From NCBI GenBank assembly GCA_017396145.1, contig JAFQMS010000015.1, positions 1 through 59,328 on the forward strand: DNA of 59,328 nt. Direction: 5' to 3'. How positions within the stretch are numbered: the stretch's first letter is position 1; every line of letters starts with the position of its first letter. This DNA is from Lachnospiraceae bacterium. GTDB lineage: Bacteria; Bacillota; Clostridia; Lachnospirales; Lachnospiraceae. The position numbers and the translations under genes are program-made. Below the pieces are notes generated by a model. That model made no database searches. It was not told the origin of the DNA and worked only from the letters and a program-made list of their open reading frames with translations. Of this stretch, positions 34,487 to 42,980 are shown one piece after another.

Positions 34487-35548
34487 ATGGAGATTATTAG
34501 TGTTTTAAAGGATGCTCTATCAAAACAAGCATCAGATATATTTATTATAGCTGGTACATCTATTGCATATAGAATAGCCGGGAACATTGTTCATACCGGT
34601 GATAAGATGTTAAATGGTGATGATACTAAGGAACTTGTAAGTCAGATATATGATCTTGCATTGTTGGATAATACCAATATTGAAGAACTAAAGACTGAAC
34701 AGGATTTTTCTTTCTCTTTAGCAGGTTATGGACGATTTCGTGCAAATGTGTACAGACAGCGTGGTTCTGTAGCAGCGGTACTTAGAAATGTTATGTACGA
34801 ACTTCCTAATCCGGGAACGCTTAATATTCCTGATTCCATAATAAATCTTGCGGATTTGAATAAAGGTATTGTTTTAGTTACCGGTTCAGCAGGAAGTGGT
34901 AAATCAACAACACTTACCTGTATGATTGATAAGATTAATTCCACAAAATCAAAACATATTATTACACTTGAGGATCCAATAGAGTTTTTGCATAAACATA
35001 AAAAATCAATAATTAGCCAAAGAGAAATAGAAGTAGATGCTAAAGATTATGCTAACGCCTTAAGGGCAGCGCTAAGACAGGCCCCTGATGTAATACTGGT
35101 AGGTGAAATGAGAGATTATGAAACTATTAATATCGCTATGACTGCAGCGGAAACAGGACAGTTAGTATTGTCTACACTTCATACAATAGGAGCAGCAAAT
35201 ACTATTGACAGGGTTATAGATGTATTTCCATCTATTCAACAACATCAGATTAGAATACAGTTATCTATGGTGCTTCAGGCGGTTATCTCGCAGCAACTTA
35301 TTCCGGGAATAGATGGAACATTGGTACCGGCTTTTGAGATAATGCTTGCTAATAATGCTATAAGGACGATGATAAGAGAAGAAAAAACTCACCAGATAGA
35401 CACTATAATTCAGTCTAGTGAGGGAATGCAAACAATGGATACAGATATTTTGCGTCTTTACAGAGAAGGAAAAATAAATGAAGCAAATGCCATTACATTT
35501 GCTTCAAATCCGGAACTTATGAAAAAAAGAATTCTTAGTTTAAAATAA
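34487..35548 (+). CDS. PilT-type ATPase
   Basis: 353 residues, close to PilT length (about 345) and shorter than PilB/GspE. An N-terminal PAS-like domain (AISDIFIIAGTS-type, RANVYRQRGSVAAVLR) and a RecA-like core with Walker A GSAGSGKST, Asp box TLEDPIEFLHKHKKSIISQREI, Walker B APDVILVGEMRDYETI and His box LVLSTLHT. These suggest a retraction-type motor that disassembles pilins or powers a small pseudopilus. No extension ATPase is present in the window. The start has GGAGAAAGG upstream. Last gene of the operon; its terminator lies inside the convergent gene. Confidence 0.92.
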   Translation: MEIISVLKDALSKQASDIFIIAGTSIAYRIAGNIVHTGDKMLNGDDTKELVSQIYDLALLDNTNIEELKTEQDFSFSLAGYGRFRANVYRQRGSVAAVLRNVMYELPNPGTLNIPDSIINLADLNKGIVLVTGSAGSGKSTTLTCMIDKINSTKSKHIITLEDPIEFLHKHKKSIISQREIEVDAKDYANALRAALRQAPDVILVGEMRDYETINIAMTAAETGQLVLSTLHTIGAANTIDRVIDVFPSIQQHQIRIQLSMVLQAVISQQLIPGIDGTLVPAFEIMLANNAIRTMIREEKTHQIDTIIQSSEGMQTMDTDILRLYREGKINEANAITFASNPELMKKRILSLK

Positions 35549-35549
35549 G

Positions 35550-36830
35550 TTAGTAGAATTTATATACTTGATATTGAGAGCCGTCGCCGAATTTTGCGGC
35601 GGCTTTTTTGTCGTCGTTAATTGTGGAATAGAAAGTAGGGTCTAATGTGTTATATCCAGGTTTAATATAAAAACTTACCGTGATATATCCCTTTTCTTTT
35701 GTATATATAAGATTCCATGCATGAAAAGCCATATCACCGTCATCAGGAACATAACCTGTTACTAATTTGCATGGTAATCCTTGTGCTCTGCACATAGCCG
35801 CAAAAACTGATGCGTAATCAAAGCAAATGCCCTTTTTGCTGGCAAGTATATTATCAATGTTTGGTAAGTAACCACTTGTAACAGTTTTTGCTTTATTGTA
35901 ATCATAAGATATGTTAGAAGTTACATATTTAAATATTGCAGAAACCTTTTCTACATCACTTTCACATCCCGCACACACATTAGCGGAAAGTTTTGTTATA
36001 GCTGAGTTTTGTTCAAACCAGACATATTGATTAGGATATAGATAAGGAGAGTTTTCATTAATAATCTTTGCAGAAAAACTTTCGTTTAATATTTGCATGT
36101 AAGATTTTCCGCCTATGTTCTCGTATATAGCTATATTGTATGCCCCATTGCCTAATTGTAATGGGTAATATATATATGAGTTTTTAGTATTGATGTCATA
36201 TGTATATGAAACATCACCTTTTGTAACAATAGTTTTAACCTTGCTATTACTTCCGGAATACTTAACAGAAAAGTATCCGTCAGAAGCGTTCGAAATATCT
36301 ACAGTTACGGTTTTATCAGGGTTGGTAAATATAGTTTTACCAGGAGAAGTTACCTTGTTAATTGTAGGAATTTTTACAGGGGCTTTAGTAGGAGGTTTTG
36401 TAGGGGTTTTAGTGGGAGCCTTAGTAGGAACCTTAGTAGTAGGTGTTATTGTAGGCGTTTTAGTAGGAACTTTAGTACTAGGTGCCAGTGTGGGAACTTT
36501 AGTAGGAACTTTAGTAACAGGTGTTGTTGTAGGGTTCTTAGTAGGTACTAAAGTTGGTGAGAGTGTTGGCTTAGTAACAGTATCATTGGTGGCTGTTGGA
36601 GTAACCATAGGAGATTTGGTAGGATTTATGGTAGGTTCATTAGAAGCCTCATTAGTTGGTAAGAGAGTATCTGTTGGGTTGTTTGTAGGAATTGTCGTAA
36701 CTGGCGCATTGGAAGATGAAGGAATACTTCCAATTGGCAAATTAACGTTGGTGCAACCATTAAAAAAGAAGCATACAAATAAACACATAATAGAATATCT
36801 AAATATTGATTTGATATTTTTTGCGTTCAT
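35550..36830 (-). CDS. lipoprotein with Thr/Pro-rich linker and transglutaminase-like domain
   Basis: 426 residues. Lipobox FFNGC near residue 26 of the leader, then a Ser/Thr/Pro region (about 30-165) made of PT-rich repeats such as KVPTKTPT and APTKTPTKPPT, probably spanning the wall. A C-terminal transglutaminase-core domain keeps the triad: Cys in KKGICFDYASVFAAMCRAQG, His in FHAWNLIY, Asp in NTLDPTF. Members act as cysteine proteases or crosslinking enzymes; the substrate is unknown. SD AAGGAGG is 7-8 nt upstream. The complementary strand of the repeat is open for 242 codons by chance. Convergent with the pilT-like gene by 1 nt. Confidence 0.88.
   Translation of the reverse strand: MNAKNIKSIFRYSIMCLFVCFFFNGCTNVNLPIGSIPSSSNAPVTTIPTNNPTDTLLPTNEASNEPTINPTKSPMVTPTATNDTVTKPTLSPTLVPTKNPTTTPVTKVPTKVPTLAPSTKVPTKTPTITPTTKVPTKAPTKTPTKPPTKAPVKIPTINKVTSPGKTIFTNPDKTVTVDISNASDGYFSVKYSGSNSKVKTIVTKGDVSYTYDINTKNSYIYYPLQLGNGAYNIAIYENIGGKSYMQILNESFSAKIINENSPYLYPNQYVWFEQNSAITKLSANVCAGCESDVEKVSAIFKYVTSNISYDYNKAKTVTSGYLPNIDNILASKKGICFDYASVFAAMCRAQGLPCKLVTGYVPDDGDMAFHAWNLIYTKEKGYITVSFYIKPGYNTLDPTFYSTINDDKKAAAKFGDGSQYQVYKFY
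35579..35610 (+). terminator. terminator of the pilus-like operon, inside the convergent gene
   Basis: AGCCGTCGC (35579-35587) pairs with GCGGCGGCT (35596-35604) with one T-G pair, followed by TTTTTG. It lies in the last codons of the transglutaminase-like gene. Confidence 0.65.
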
Positions 36831-36932
36831 TAGTACACCTCCTTCAATTACTTATTACAGAAAAATGCTGTTGTATGTTGGTTTGTCAAGATACAACAGC
36901 ACTATGTATTCTCTTTAATAGGTTATTATTAC

Positions 36933-37601
36933 TTAAGCTTCGTCCTGACCATTTAGTTTCTTTTCGATAGTTAATATTTCAAGACGAGTATTTCTTAAGT
37001 GCTCAATATGTTTGCTAAAGTCACCGTTATCGTTAAGGATGTTAAGTGCCTTTGGATAGCCTGTAGCGTCTAACTCAACTAAATCAATAGTGTGATAACT
37101 GCTGTTCTCGATAGCTTCTTGAATAGTCTTGATTTCCTGTAAGAGATCGTTCTTGTACTGAATCATCTCTTGCTTAAGTTGAACAAGACGTTCTTGCTCT
37201 TTCTTGCCCTGAATCTTAGCCATTACGCTTTCAACATTAACAATAGTATCGTCTTCGTTGTATTTGTAAACTAAAGTATAAGGTTTTTTAACCTTGATTA
37301 ACTGCTGTCCTCTTGGGAAATCAGCATTAGTGTTCTTCATAAATGTAGTGATGTCTGCATCGATCTTAGGGAATGTGAAAACTTCACCTTCGAGATAGTA
37401 GATACCACTTCTTCTAATTACATTATTAGTTGTTGTTTCAATATCGTAGAATCTAAAACCGATTATTCTAACATCAGAAGCTGCATCATCAAGAGTAAGA
37501 GCTGATTCAATAGCTTCATCAATGTTCCATTCTGAAATTGGTTCAGTATTATTGATAAGTCCTAAACCTACATTAAGATACTGTACGTAACTTTGTGTCA
37601 T
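36933..37601 (-). CDS. hypothetical protein
   Basis: 222 residues, cytoplasmic, no family recognised. The first half is mixed alpha/beta (SEWNIDEAIESALTLDDAASDVRIIGFRFYDIETT), the middle has a KKPYTLVYKYNEDDTIV segment, and the last part is a coiled coil (about 130-165 and 190-218: GKKEQERLVQLKQEMIQYKN...). The start is set at 37601, preceded by AAGGAGG; the longer frame from 37634 would contain this site. It is divergent from the gene at 37870 across 270 bp of AT-rich DNA in which I see no other feature. Confidence 0.7.
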   Translation of the reverse strand: MTQSYVQYLNVGLGLINNTEPISEWNIDEAIESALTLDDAASDVRIIGFRFYDIETTTNNVIRRSGIYYLEGEVFTFPKIDADITTFMKNTNADFPRGQQLIKVKKPYTLVYKYNEDDTIVNVESVMAKIQGKKEQERLVQLKQEMIQYKNDLLQEIKTIQEAIENSSYHTIDLVELDATGYPKALNILNDNGDFSKHIEHLRNTRLEILTIEKKLNGQDEA

Positions 37602-37869
37602 ATCCGTATTCCTCCTTATTTCAACGGGGTTCATATATTGGTTTTTATATTATAACACTTTTTTTAAAAATTTTAAACAAATAATTAGTCTATTTTGATT
37701 AATTTTTGTTTGTTTAAACAAATTTGTTAAATTGGCACAAAAAATAATTGAAAAATTATCAATTTACAACAAAGGTTTATTCCTTGTATTTTTCCCCTAA
37801 TTATGTAAACTATAATTATATTGAAATGATGTAATGCAGTAATTTTTCTGCGAAATGGAGCATGATTGT

Positions 37870-38421
37870 ATGGATTATTATGATGTAGACGGATTTAGAT
37901 TTTTCGATAAAGAAGAATACGAAAATGCACTAAAGGACAAGGAAACCATAGATTATATTAATAAAAGATTTGATTTCTCCAATACTAAAAGTGTTCTTGG
38001 ACTATATTACAAGATGGTAGAGGAGAACACTTTCAAAACTGTTATAGGATATGCATATCTTAAAAGAATTTATGATGTCCTTGTGAAAGTTCCGGGAATA
38101 AAGAAAGATACATTACCGGTAATAATTATGAGTGATAGTGATAGAATCGTAAGAATAACTAAAAGAAATAATAAATCCTACGAAAGAAGAATTGAAAAAC
38201 TAGATGGACAAGTTGGTACATATAAGATAGTAATTGCTTTTATGATTGCTATTATTATTTCCATGTTTGTAATAACACTAAATAATGATTCGCTTAATTA
38301 TAATAATGCTTATAATGCAGTAGTAGATGAATATGAAGCATGGGAAAAGGAGTTACAAGAAAAGGAAAAGGAATTAGAGGAAAAAGAGAAAGAACTAGAA
38401 GAATTAGAAAACCAGAAATGA
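37870..38421 (+). CDS. membrane protein with C-terminal coiled coil, partner of the two-component system
   Basis: 183 residues. The N-terminal 110 residues are soluble (FRFFDKEEYENALKDKETIDYIN, TVIGYAYLKRIYDVLVKVP), a membrane helix follows (about 125-147, IVIAFMIAIIISMFVITL), then a heptad-rich Glu/Lys coiled coil to the end (KELQEKEKELEEKEKELEEL). ATG37870 is chosen over ATG37855 because the latter forms ATGGAG, the ribosome site. It ends 13 nt before the response regulator, so it is probably cotranscribed and may be an accessory sensor. Confidence 0.7.
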   Translation: MDYYDVDGFRFFDKEEYENALKDKETIDYINKRFDFSNTKSVLGLYYKMVEENTFKTVIGYAYLKRIYDVLVKVPGIKKDTLPVIIMSDSDRIVRITKRNNKSYERRIEKLDGQVGTYKIVIAFMIAIIISMFVITLNNDSLNYNNAYNAVVDEYEAWEKELQEKEKELEEKEKELEELENQK

Positions 38422-38434
38422 GGATTTGGTCAAT

Positions 38435-39100
38435 ATGAGTAAAAAAATTTTAGTTGTAGATGATGAAGCAAGAATGAGAAAATTGGTTAATGATTTTCTG
38501 ACCAAAAGTGGATATGAAGTAGTAGAAGCGGCTGACGGCGAAAAAGCCATGGAAGTTTTTTTTGCATCTAATGATTTTGCCATGGTAGTATTGGATGTTA
38601 TGATGCCTAAAATGGATGGTTGGGAAGTTTTAAAACAGATAAGGGAATACTCTACAGTTCCCATTATCATGCTTACAGCAAAGAGTGAAGAAAAGGATGA
38701 ACTTTTAGGATTTAAGTTGGGGGTGGATGAATACATTAGCAAACCTTTTAGTCCTAAGATTCTAGTTGCAAGAATTGAGGCTATTTTAAAGAGAAATAAT
38801 AATTTTGAAGAAGTTGTTGAAATAGGTGGAATTACTATTGACAAGACTGCACACATGGTGCGAATTGATGGAAAAGATATAGAACTTAGTTATAAGGAAT
38901 TCGAATTATTATCATATTTTGTGGCGAATAAAGGGGTAGCACTTTCTAGAGAGAGGATTCTTAATAGTGTATGGAATTATGATTATTTTGGGGATGCCAG
39001 AACTATTGATACCCATGTGAAAAAAATAAGAAGTAAGATGGGTGAAAAAGGAGAGTATATTAAAACTATTTGGGGAATGGGGTACAAATTCGATGTATAA
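38435..39100 (+). CDS. OmpR/PhoB-type response regulator
   Basis: 221 residues. Receiver domain 1-120 with the acidic pocket in VVDDEARM, phospho-acceptor Asp in VLDVMMPKMDG, Thr in MLTAKSEE and Lys in SKPFSPK. The winged-helix DNA-binding domain lies at about 130-220 (SYKEFELLSYFVANKGVALSRERIL, HVKKIRSKMG, GMGYKFDV). It starts at ATG38435 rather than the upstream TTG. Its stop overlaps the histidine-kinase start by 8 nt. Target genes unknown; the lipoprotein and PH-domain genes downstream are candidates by position. Confidence 0.94.
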   Translation: MSKKILVVDDEARMRKLVNDFLTKSGYEVVEAADGEKAMEVFFASNDFAMVVLDVMMPKMDGWEVLKQIREYSTVPIIMLTAKSEEKDELLGFKLGVDEYISKPFSPKILVARIEAILKRNNNFEEVVEIGGITIDKTAHMVRIDGKDIELSYKEFELLSYFVANKGVALSRERILNSVWNYDYFGDARTIDTHVKKIRSKMGEKGEYIKTIWGMGYKFDV

Positions 39101-40658
39101 GAGCAAGAAAAAATCCAGAATATTTTCAATAAGAACAAAACTTACGTTAATTACAATAATAATTATCACTTCTATTGTTTTTCTCACATGGTTGGTTAAT
39201 AAAACATTTATTCAAAGTTTTTATGAAAAAAGTAAATTAGATATGCTCAATGATACATACAAAAGCGTTGAAGATATTTTTTCTGCGGAGGAAGAAGGAC
39301 GTCTTAATGAAGAAGCAGTTTCTAAAATCGAGCGTATTAGTTCTGTTAATAATGTAAACATATATGTTTTTAATTTTAACAGGCTTTTTTCTGAATATAA
39401 TAAAGTTGGAATTGATTTTCAGTACCCGGTTAGTGTTTCTAATGTGCAAAACCACAAGGTGTTTGATAAAATTGCAAAGTATGTTAATAATGGCTTTGTG
39501 AATGAAACAGAAAAAGTAGAGAAGATAGAAGGATATACAGATCATACAATTTATAAAGTATATGATGAGAAAATATCCTCTTACGACATTGAACTTGTAG
39601 GTGAACTTTCCACAGGGCAGAATATATATATAAGTTCTAACTTAGAGAGTATTAAGGAAAGCGCGGACATTTCCAACAGATTTCTTGCTTATGTTGGAAT
39701 TGTAGCCGTGATTATAGGTATTATTGTAATGCTTATTGTAAGCAAAAGTTTTTCAAAACCTATTCTTGAACTTGCGCAGATAGCGGATAGAATGTCTAAA
39801 CTGGATTTTGATGCAAAGTATAATGTGTCTACAAAGGACGAAATTGGGCAACTAGGTGAAAGTATTAATATACTGTCTGACAGACTTAAGACTACTATTG
39901 GAGAACTTAAAACTGCTAATAATGAACTGACTAAAGATATTGAGCATAAAACTCAAATAGATGAAATGAGAAAAGAGTTTTTGTCCAATGTATCCCATGA
40001 ATTAAAAACACCTATTGCACTTATTCAAGGATATGCAGAGGGACTGCAGGAAAATGTTTCAGATGATGTTGAAAGCAGGAATTATTATTGCGAAGTAATA
40101 ATTGATGAAGCAGCCAAGATGAATGCAATGGTGAAAAAACTGTTAGATTTAAATCACATTGAATTTGGAGACAACAAGGTGGATATCCAAAGGTTTGATA
40201 TTACTTCAGTTATTAACGGAATAATCGCATCATCATCAATTCTTATTGAGCAAAAAGAAGCAAAAGTGTTGTTTGGTGAAAAAGAAGAATATGTATGGGC
40301 GGATGAATATATGATAGAAGAGGTTATTACTAATTATTTAAGTAATGCTCTTAATCATGTTAGTATATCAGAAGAAAAGGAGAAAGATGCTGAAAAGATT
40401 ATAAATATATATTATGAGAAAAAAGAAAAGAATCTGAGGGTGTGTATTTATAATACAGGACAACATATACCTGAGGCAGAACTTGAAAAGGTCTGGATTA
40501 AGTTTTATAAGGTTGATAAAGCCAGAACGAGATTATATGGTGGAAGTGGAGTAGGCTTGTCTATAGTAAAAGCAATTATGGATTCTCATAATAGAGCATG
40601 TGGGGTTGAAAATGTAAAAAACGGAGTAGTTTTTTGGTTTGAATTGGAATGTGAATAA
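39093..40658 (+). CDS. membrane sensor histidine kinase
   Basis: 521 residues. Two membrane helices (about 15-37 and 205-227) enclose a 165-residue outer sensor domain. HAMP region about 228-280 (ISKPILELAQIADRMSKLDFDAKY-type), then the dimerisation/phospho-acceptor domain with His in FLSNVSHELKTPIALIQGYAEGL, and a catalytic ATP domain with N box EEVITNYLSNALNHV, G1 ICIYNTG, F box VWIKFYKVDKAR and G2 GGSGVGLSIVKAI. Partner of the upstream regulator. The start at 39093 lies inside the regulator's end. The signal sensed is unknown. Confidence 0.93.
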   Translation: MYKSKKKSRIFSIRTKLTLITIIIITSIVFLTWLVNKTFIQSFYEKSKLDMLNDTYKSVEDIFSAEEEGRLNEEAVSKIERISSVNNVNIYVFNFNRLFSEYNKVGIDFQYPVSVSNVQNHKVFDKIAKYVNNGFVNETEKVEKIEGYTDHTIYKVYDEKISSYDIELVGELSTGQNIYISSNLESIKESADISNRFLAYVGIVAVIIGIIVMLIVSKSFSKPILELAQIADRMSKLDFDAKYNVSTKDEIGQLGESINILSDRLKTTIGELKTANNELTKDIEHKTQIDEMRKEFLSNVSHELKTPIALIQGYAEGLQENVSDDVESRNYYCEVIIDEAAKMNAMVKKLLDLNHIEFGDNKVDIQRFDITSVINGIIASSSILIEQKEAKVLFGEKEEYVWADEYMIEEVITNYLSNALNHVSISEEKEKDAEKIINIYYEKKEKNLRVCIYNTGQHIPEAELEKVWIKFYKVDKARTRLYGGSGVGLSIVKAIMDSHNRACGVENVKNGVVFWFELECE

Positions 40659-40706
40659 AAGCATTTTGCCTTTTATTTGACTTAATACTTTATTCTTAAA
40701 TATTAG

Positions 40707-40735
40707 TTGCCGAATAGTGACGAAAGTGGTAAAAT
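40707..40735 (+). promoter_or_regulatory. sigma-A-like promoter before the lipoprotein
   Basis: TTGCCG (40707-40712), 17-bp spacer, TAAAAT (40730-40735). Confidence 0.5.
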
Positions 40736-40772
40736 GTAATCAGTAATGACAGCAAATCAGGGAGGTAATATA

Positions 40773-41501
40773 TTGAAAAAAACTATAGGTTTGTGGTCGG
40801 GCATATTATTAGTATCCACAGTTTTAGTAGGATGTGTCAGTGCTACTGAATTACCGGATAAAAAAGAAAAAATAGTAATTGATTATATGGCGAATATGGT
40901 CTTAGAGCATGATGCTAACATTGACTATGAAATAGAATCAATTCCTGTAATAACATTGCCACCCAAGGTTACAGTTCCACCTTCTGTAACAACTAAACCA
41001 CCAGAAGAATCTGCTTCGCCAAATCAGGACAGTAATCAAGGTACTAATAAACCGGAAGTTACTGCAAAGCCCAATGATAATACAACAGATAATCCGTCTG
41101 TAATTATTGGTGTTAGTGGTATAGATGTCAAGGTGAAAGGATATGAGATAAGAGATAATTATAGTCTGAGTGATTCATTTGTTTTAGAACCAAAAGAAGG
41201 CACTAAACTAATGATGGTGTATTTTTCATTGAAGAACAATAGCGAGATGGATAAGAATGTGAAATTAACTGCTCAGATGGTTGATTATGAGATTGTGGTT
41301 AATGAAAAAGATAAATACAATCCGTTAATGACTGCTTTAGACAACGACTTTTTATATCTTGATACGGATATAGAAGCGGGTAATGTAGAGGAAGCAGTAC
41401 TGGTATTTCAGGTTAACGAAGATGTAAAGATAGAATCCGTTGGGATTACAATGAAAACTGAAAAAGAAAAATACGAGCAGTTAGTTAATAAACTAGGATA
41501 A
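40773..41501 (+). CDS. putative lipoprotein, DUF4352/DUF5067-like
   Basis: 242 residues starting at TTG40773 with GGGAGG 6-7 nt upstream; the longer frame begins before the ribosome site. Lipobox VSTVLVGC. A Pro/Thr-rich linker follows (LPPKVTVPPSVTTKPPEES...), and a beta-sandwich domain (GIDVKVKGYEIRDNYSL, GTKLMMVYFSLKNNSEMDKNV, VFQVNEDVKIESVGIT) resembling telokin-like DUF4352 domains. Outer-face protein, perhaps a two-component target or regulator. Confidence 0.75.
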   Translation: MKKTIGLWSGILLVSTVLVGCVSATELPDKKEKIVIDYMANMVLEHDANIDYEIESIPVITLPPKVTVPPSVTTKPPEESASPNQDSNQGTNKPEVTAKPNDNTTDNPSVIIGVSGIDVKVKGYEIRDNYSLSDSFVLEPKEGTKLMMVYFSLKNNSEMDKNVKLTAQMVDYEIVVNEKDKYNPLMTALDNDFLYLDTDIEAGNVEEAVLVFQVNEDVKIESVGITMKTEKEKYEQLVNKLG

Positions 41502-41516
41502 TAATGGAGGAAAGAG

Positions 41517-41870
41517 ATGTTTGTTGAAAAGAAAAGAACTAAGTTTTTAGGATTACCATGGTGTTTTACAACTTATACCATAACTGAAGAAAAAGTTAAT
41601 ATTAAAAGAGGTTTTCTTACAGTTGTTGAAGATGAAGCGTATATGTATAAGATACAGGATGTTCGCCTTAAGAAAACACCACTTGAGAGAATGTTTAAAC
41701 TTGGAACAATTGTGTGTTTTACAGGAGATAATACTCATCCGGAACTTAGATTAGAGCAGATTAAGAATGCAACTCAGATTAAAGATTATATCTTGCGTGC
41801 ATCTGAAGAGGCGAGACTTAAGAGAAGAACGATTCATACATTGGATATAGATTCAGTGAATGTTGAATAG
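41517..41870 (+). CDS. PH domain-containing protein (bPH2/YdbS-like)
   Basis: 117 residues with the bacterial PH fold: FTTYTITEEKVNIKRGFLTVVEDEAYMYKIQDVRLKKTPLERMF, then GTIVCF and the C-terminal helix NATQIKDYILRASEEARLKRR. No membrane span. Function unknown; membrane or protein binding possible. GGAGG is 7 nt before the ATG and the upstream lipoprotein gene ends 16 nt earlier, so they are likely one unit. Confidence 0.8.
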   Translation: MFVEKKRTKFLGLPWCFTTYTITEEKVNIKRGFLTVVEDEAYMYKIQDVRLKKTPLERMFKLGTIVCFTGDNTHPELRLEQIKNATQIKDYILRASEEARLKRRTIHTLDIDSVNVE

Positions 41871-41923
41871 TTTTGAGTTTTATGTATTAACAGAATAAAG
41901 CACTTAGATGAATGGAGATTAGT

Positions 41924-42823
41924 ATGGCAGAAGGTATTTTACTTGAATCAGGAACTAATGAATTAGAATTATTGGAGTTTACCGTTAATGGTAATTATTA
42001 CGGAATTAATGTTGCTAAGGTAAAGGAGATTTTACCATATACAAAACCAACACTTATTCCAAACGCTCATAGATGTATTGAGGGTGTGTTTATGCCAAGA
42101 GACAGTATTATCACAGCAGTTGATTTGGCAAGAGTTCTTAATATGCCACCATCAGGAAAAGAAATGTACGATATGTATATAGTTACAGCTTTTAATAAAT
42201 TGTCTGTAGCATTTCATGTACATACTGTTAATGGAATACATAGAATATCTTGGAATGATATTAATAAGCCAGATGATACTCTTGGCGATGAGTCATGTGT
42301 TGCTACAGGTATTGTGCGAATTGATGGAAAACTGATAGTTATTCTTGATTTTGAAAAGATAATATTTGATATAAGCCCAATAACAGGACTTAATAAGAAA
42401 GAGATTACTCAACTTGGACCTAGAGAGAGAAGTACTATTCCAATTCTTATGGTAGAAGATTCACATCTTTTATCAGCACAGATTCATGAATGTCTTACTC
42501 AGGCAGGATACTCTAATGTTGTGGCAAAACAAGATGGATTTGAGGCATGGGAATATCTTAATAACTTAAAACAAAACAAGATGGTAGGTCAGTGCAAGTG
42601 TATTATAACAGATATTGAGATGCCAAAAATGGATGGACACAGACTTACAAAACTTGTTAAGGAGGATGAGGATTTTAAGGATATTCCAGTGATAATATTC
42701 TCGTCTTTGGTTAATGAAGATATGAGAAGAAAAGGAGAGTCACTAGGAGCAGATGCTCAATTATCAAAACCAGAGATAGGGAAACTGGTATCAATAGTAG
42801 ATTCGCTTTTAAGTAAAAAGTAA
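41924..42823 (+). CDS. cheV: chemotaxis coupling protein CheV (CheW + receiver)
   Basis: 299 residues. The N-terminal CheW domain (about 8-150, ELLEFTVNGNYYGINVAKVKEILPYTKP, GVFMPRDSIITAVDLARVL) couples chemoreceptors to CheA; the C-terminal receiver (about 175-298) has Asp in CIITDIEMPKMDGHRL and Lys in LSKPEIGK. CheV buffers phosphoryl flow and adaptation. ATG41924 follows GGAG by 7 nt, while the upstream in-frame ATG41912 overlaps it. No other che gene is near, so the gene is an orphan within this window. Confidence 0.93.
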   Translation: MAEGILLESGTNELELLEFTVNGNYYGINVAKVKEILPYTKPTLIPNAHRCIEGVFMPRDSIITAVDLARVLNMPPSGKEMYDMYIVTAFNKLSVAFHVHTVNGIHRISWNDINKPDDTLGDESCVATGIVRIDGKLIVILDFEKIIFDISPITGLNKKEITQLGPRERSTIPILMVEDSHLLSAQIHECLTQAGYSNVVAKQDGFEAWEYLNNLKQNKMVGQCKCIITDIEMPKMDGHRLTKLVKEDEDFKDIPVIIFSSLVNEDMRRKGESLGADAQLSKPEIGKLVSIVDSLLSKK

Positions 42824-42847
42824 TTTTTTGTTGTATAAAATGTTGCA

Positions 42848-42872
42848 AAAAGAGGGAGTTTTCCCTCTTTTG
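42848..42872. terminator. cheV terminator
   Basis: AAAAGAGGGA (42848-42857) pairs with TCCCTCTTTT (42862-42871), loop GTTT. Confidence 0.82.
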
Positions 42873-42903
42873 TATTATAAAATGACAATTTTAAAAAAAG
42901 GAT

Positions 42904-42932
42904 TTGCATTTTGTTTATATATGGGATAATAT
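42904..42932 (+). promoter_or_regulatory. promoter of the Lys/Ala-repeat gene
   Basis: TTGCAT (42904-42909), 17-bp spacer, TAATAT (42927-42932). Confidence 0.65.
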
Positions 42933-42980
42933 AATGTAGGAATTTAACAAATGTATTTGTATATACGGAGGAAGATTATT

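Noticed and set aside
36190..36918. 242-codon plus-strand ORF with repeated VGTLVG segments
   Set aside because: It is the exact complement of the PT-rich repeat of the transglutaminase-like lipoprotein. The repeat opens the other strand by composition. The minus-strand gene has a strong SD, lipobox and catalytic triad.
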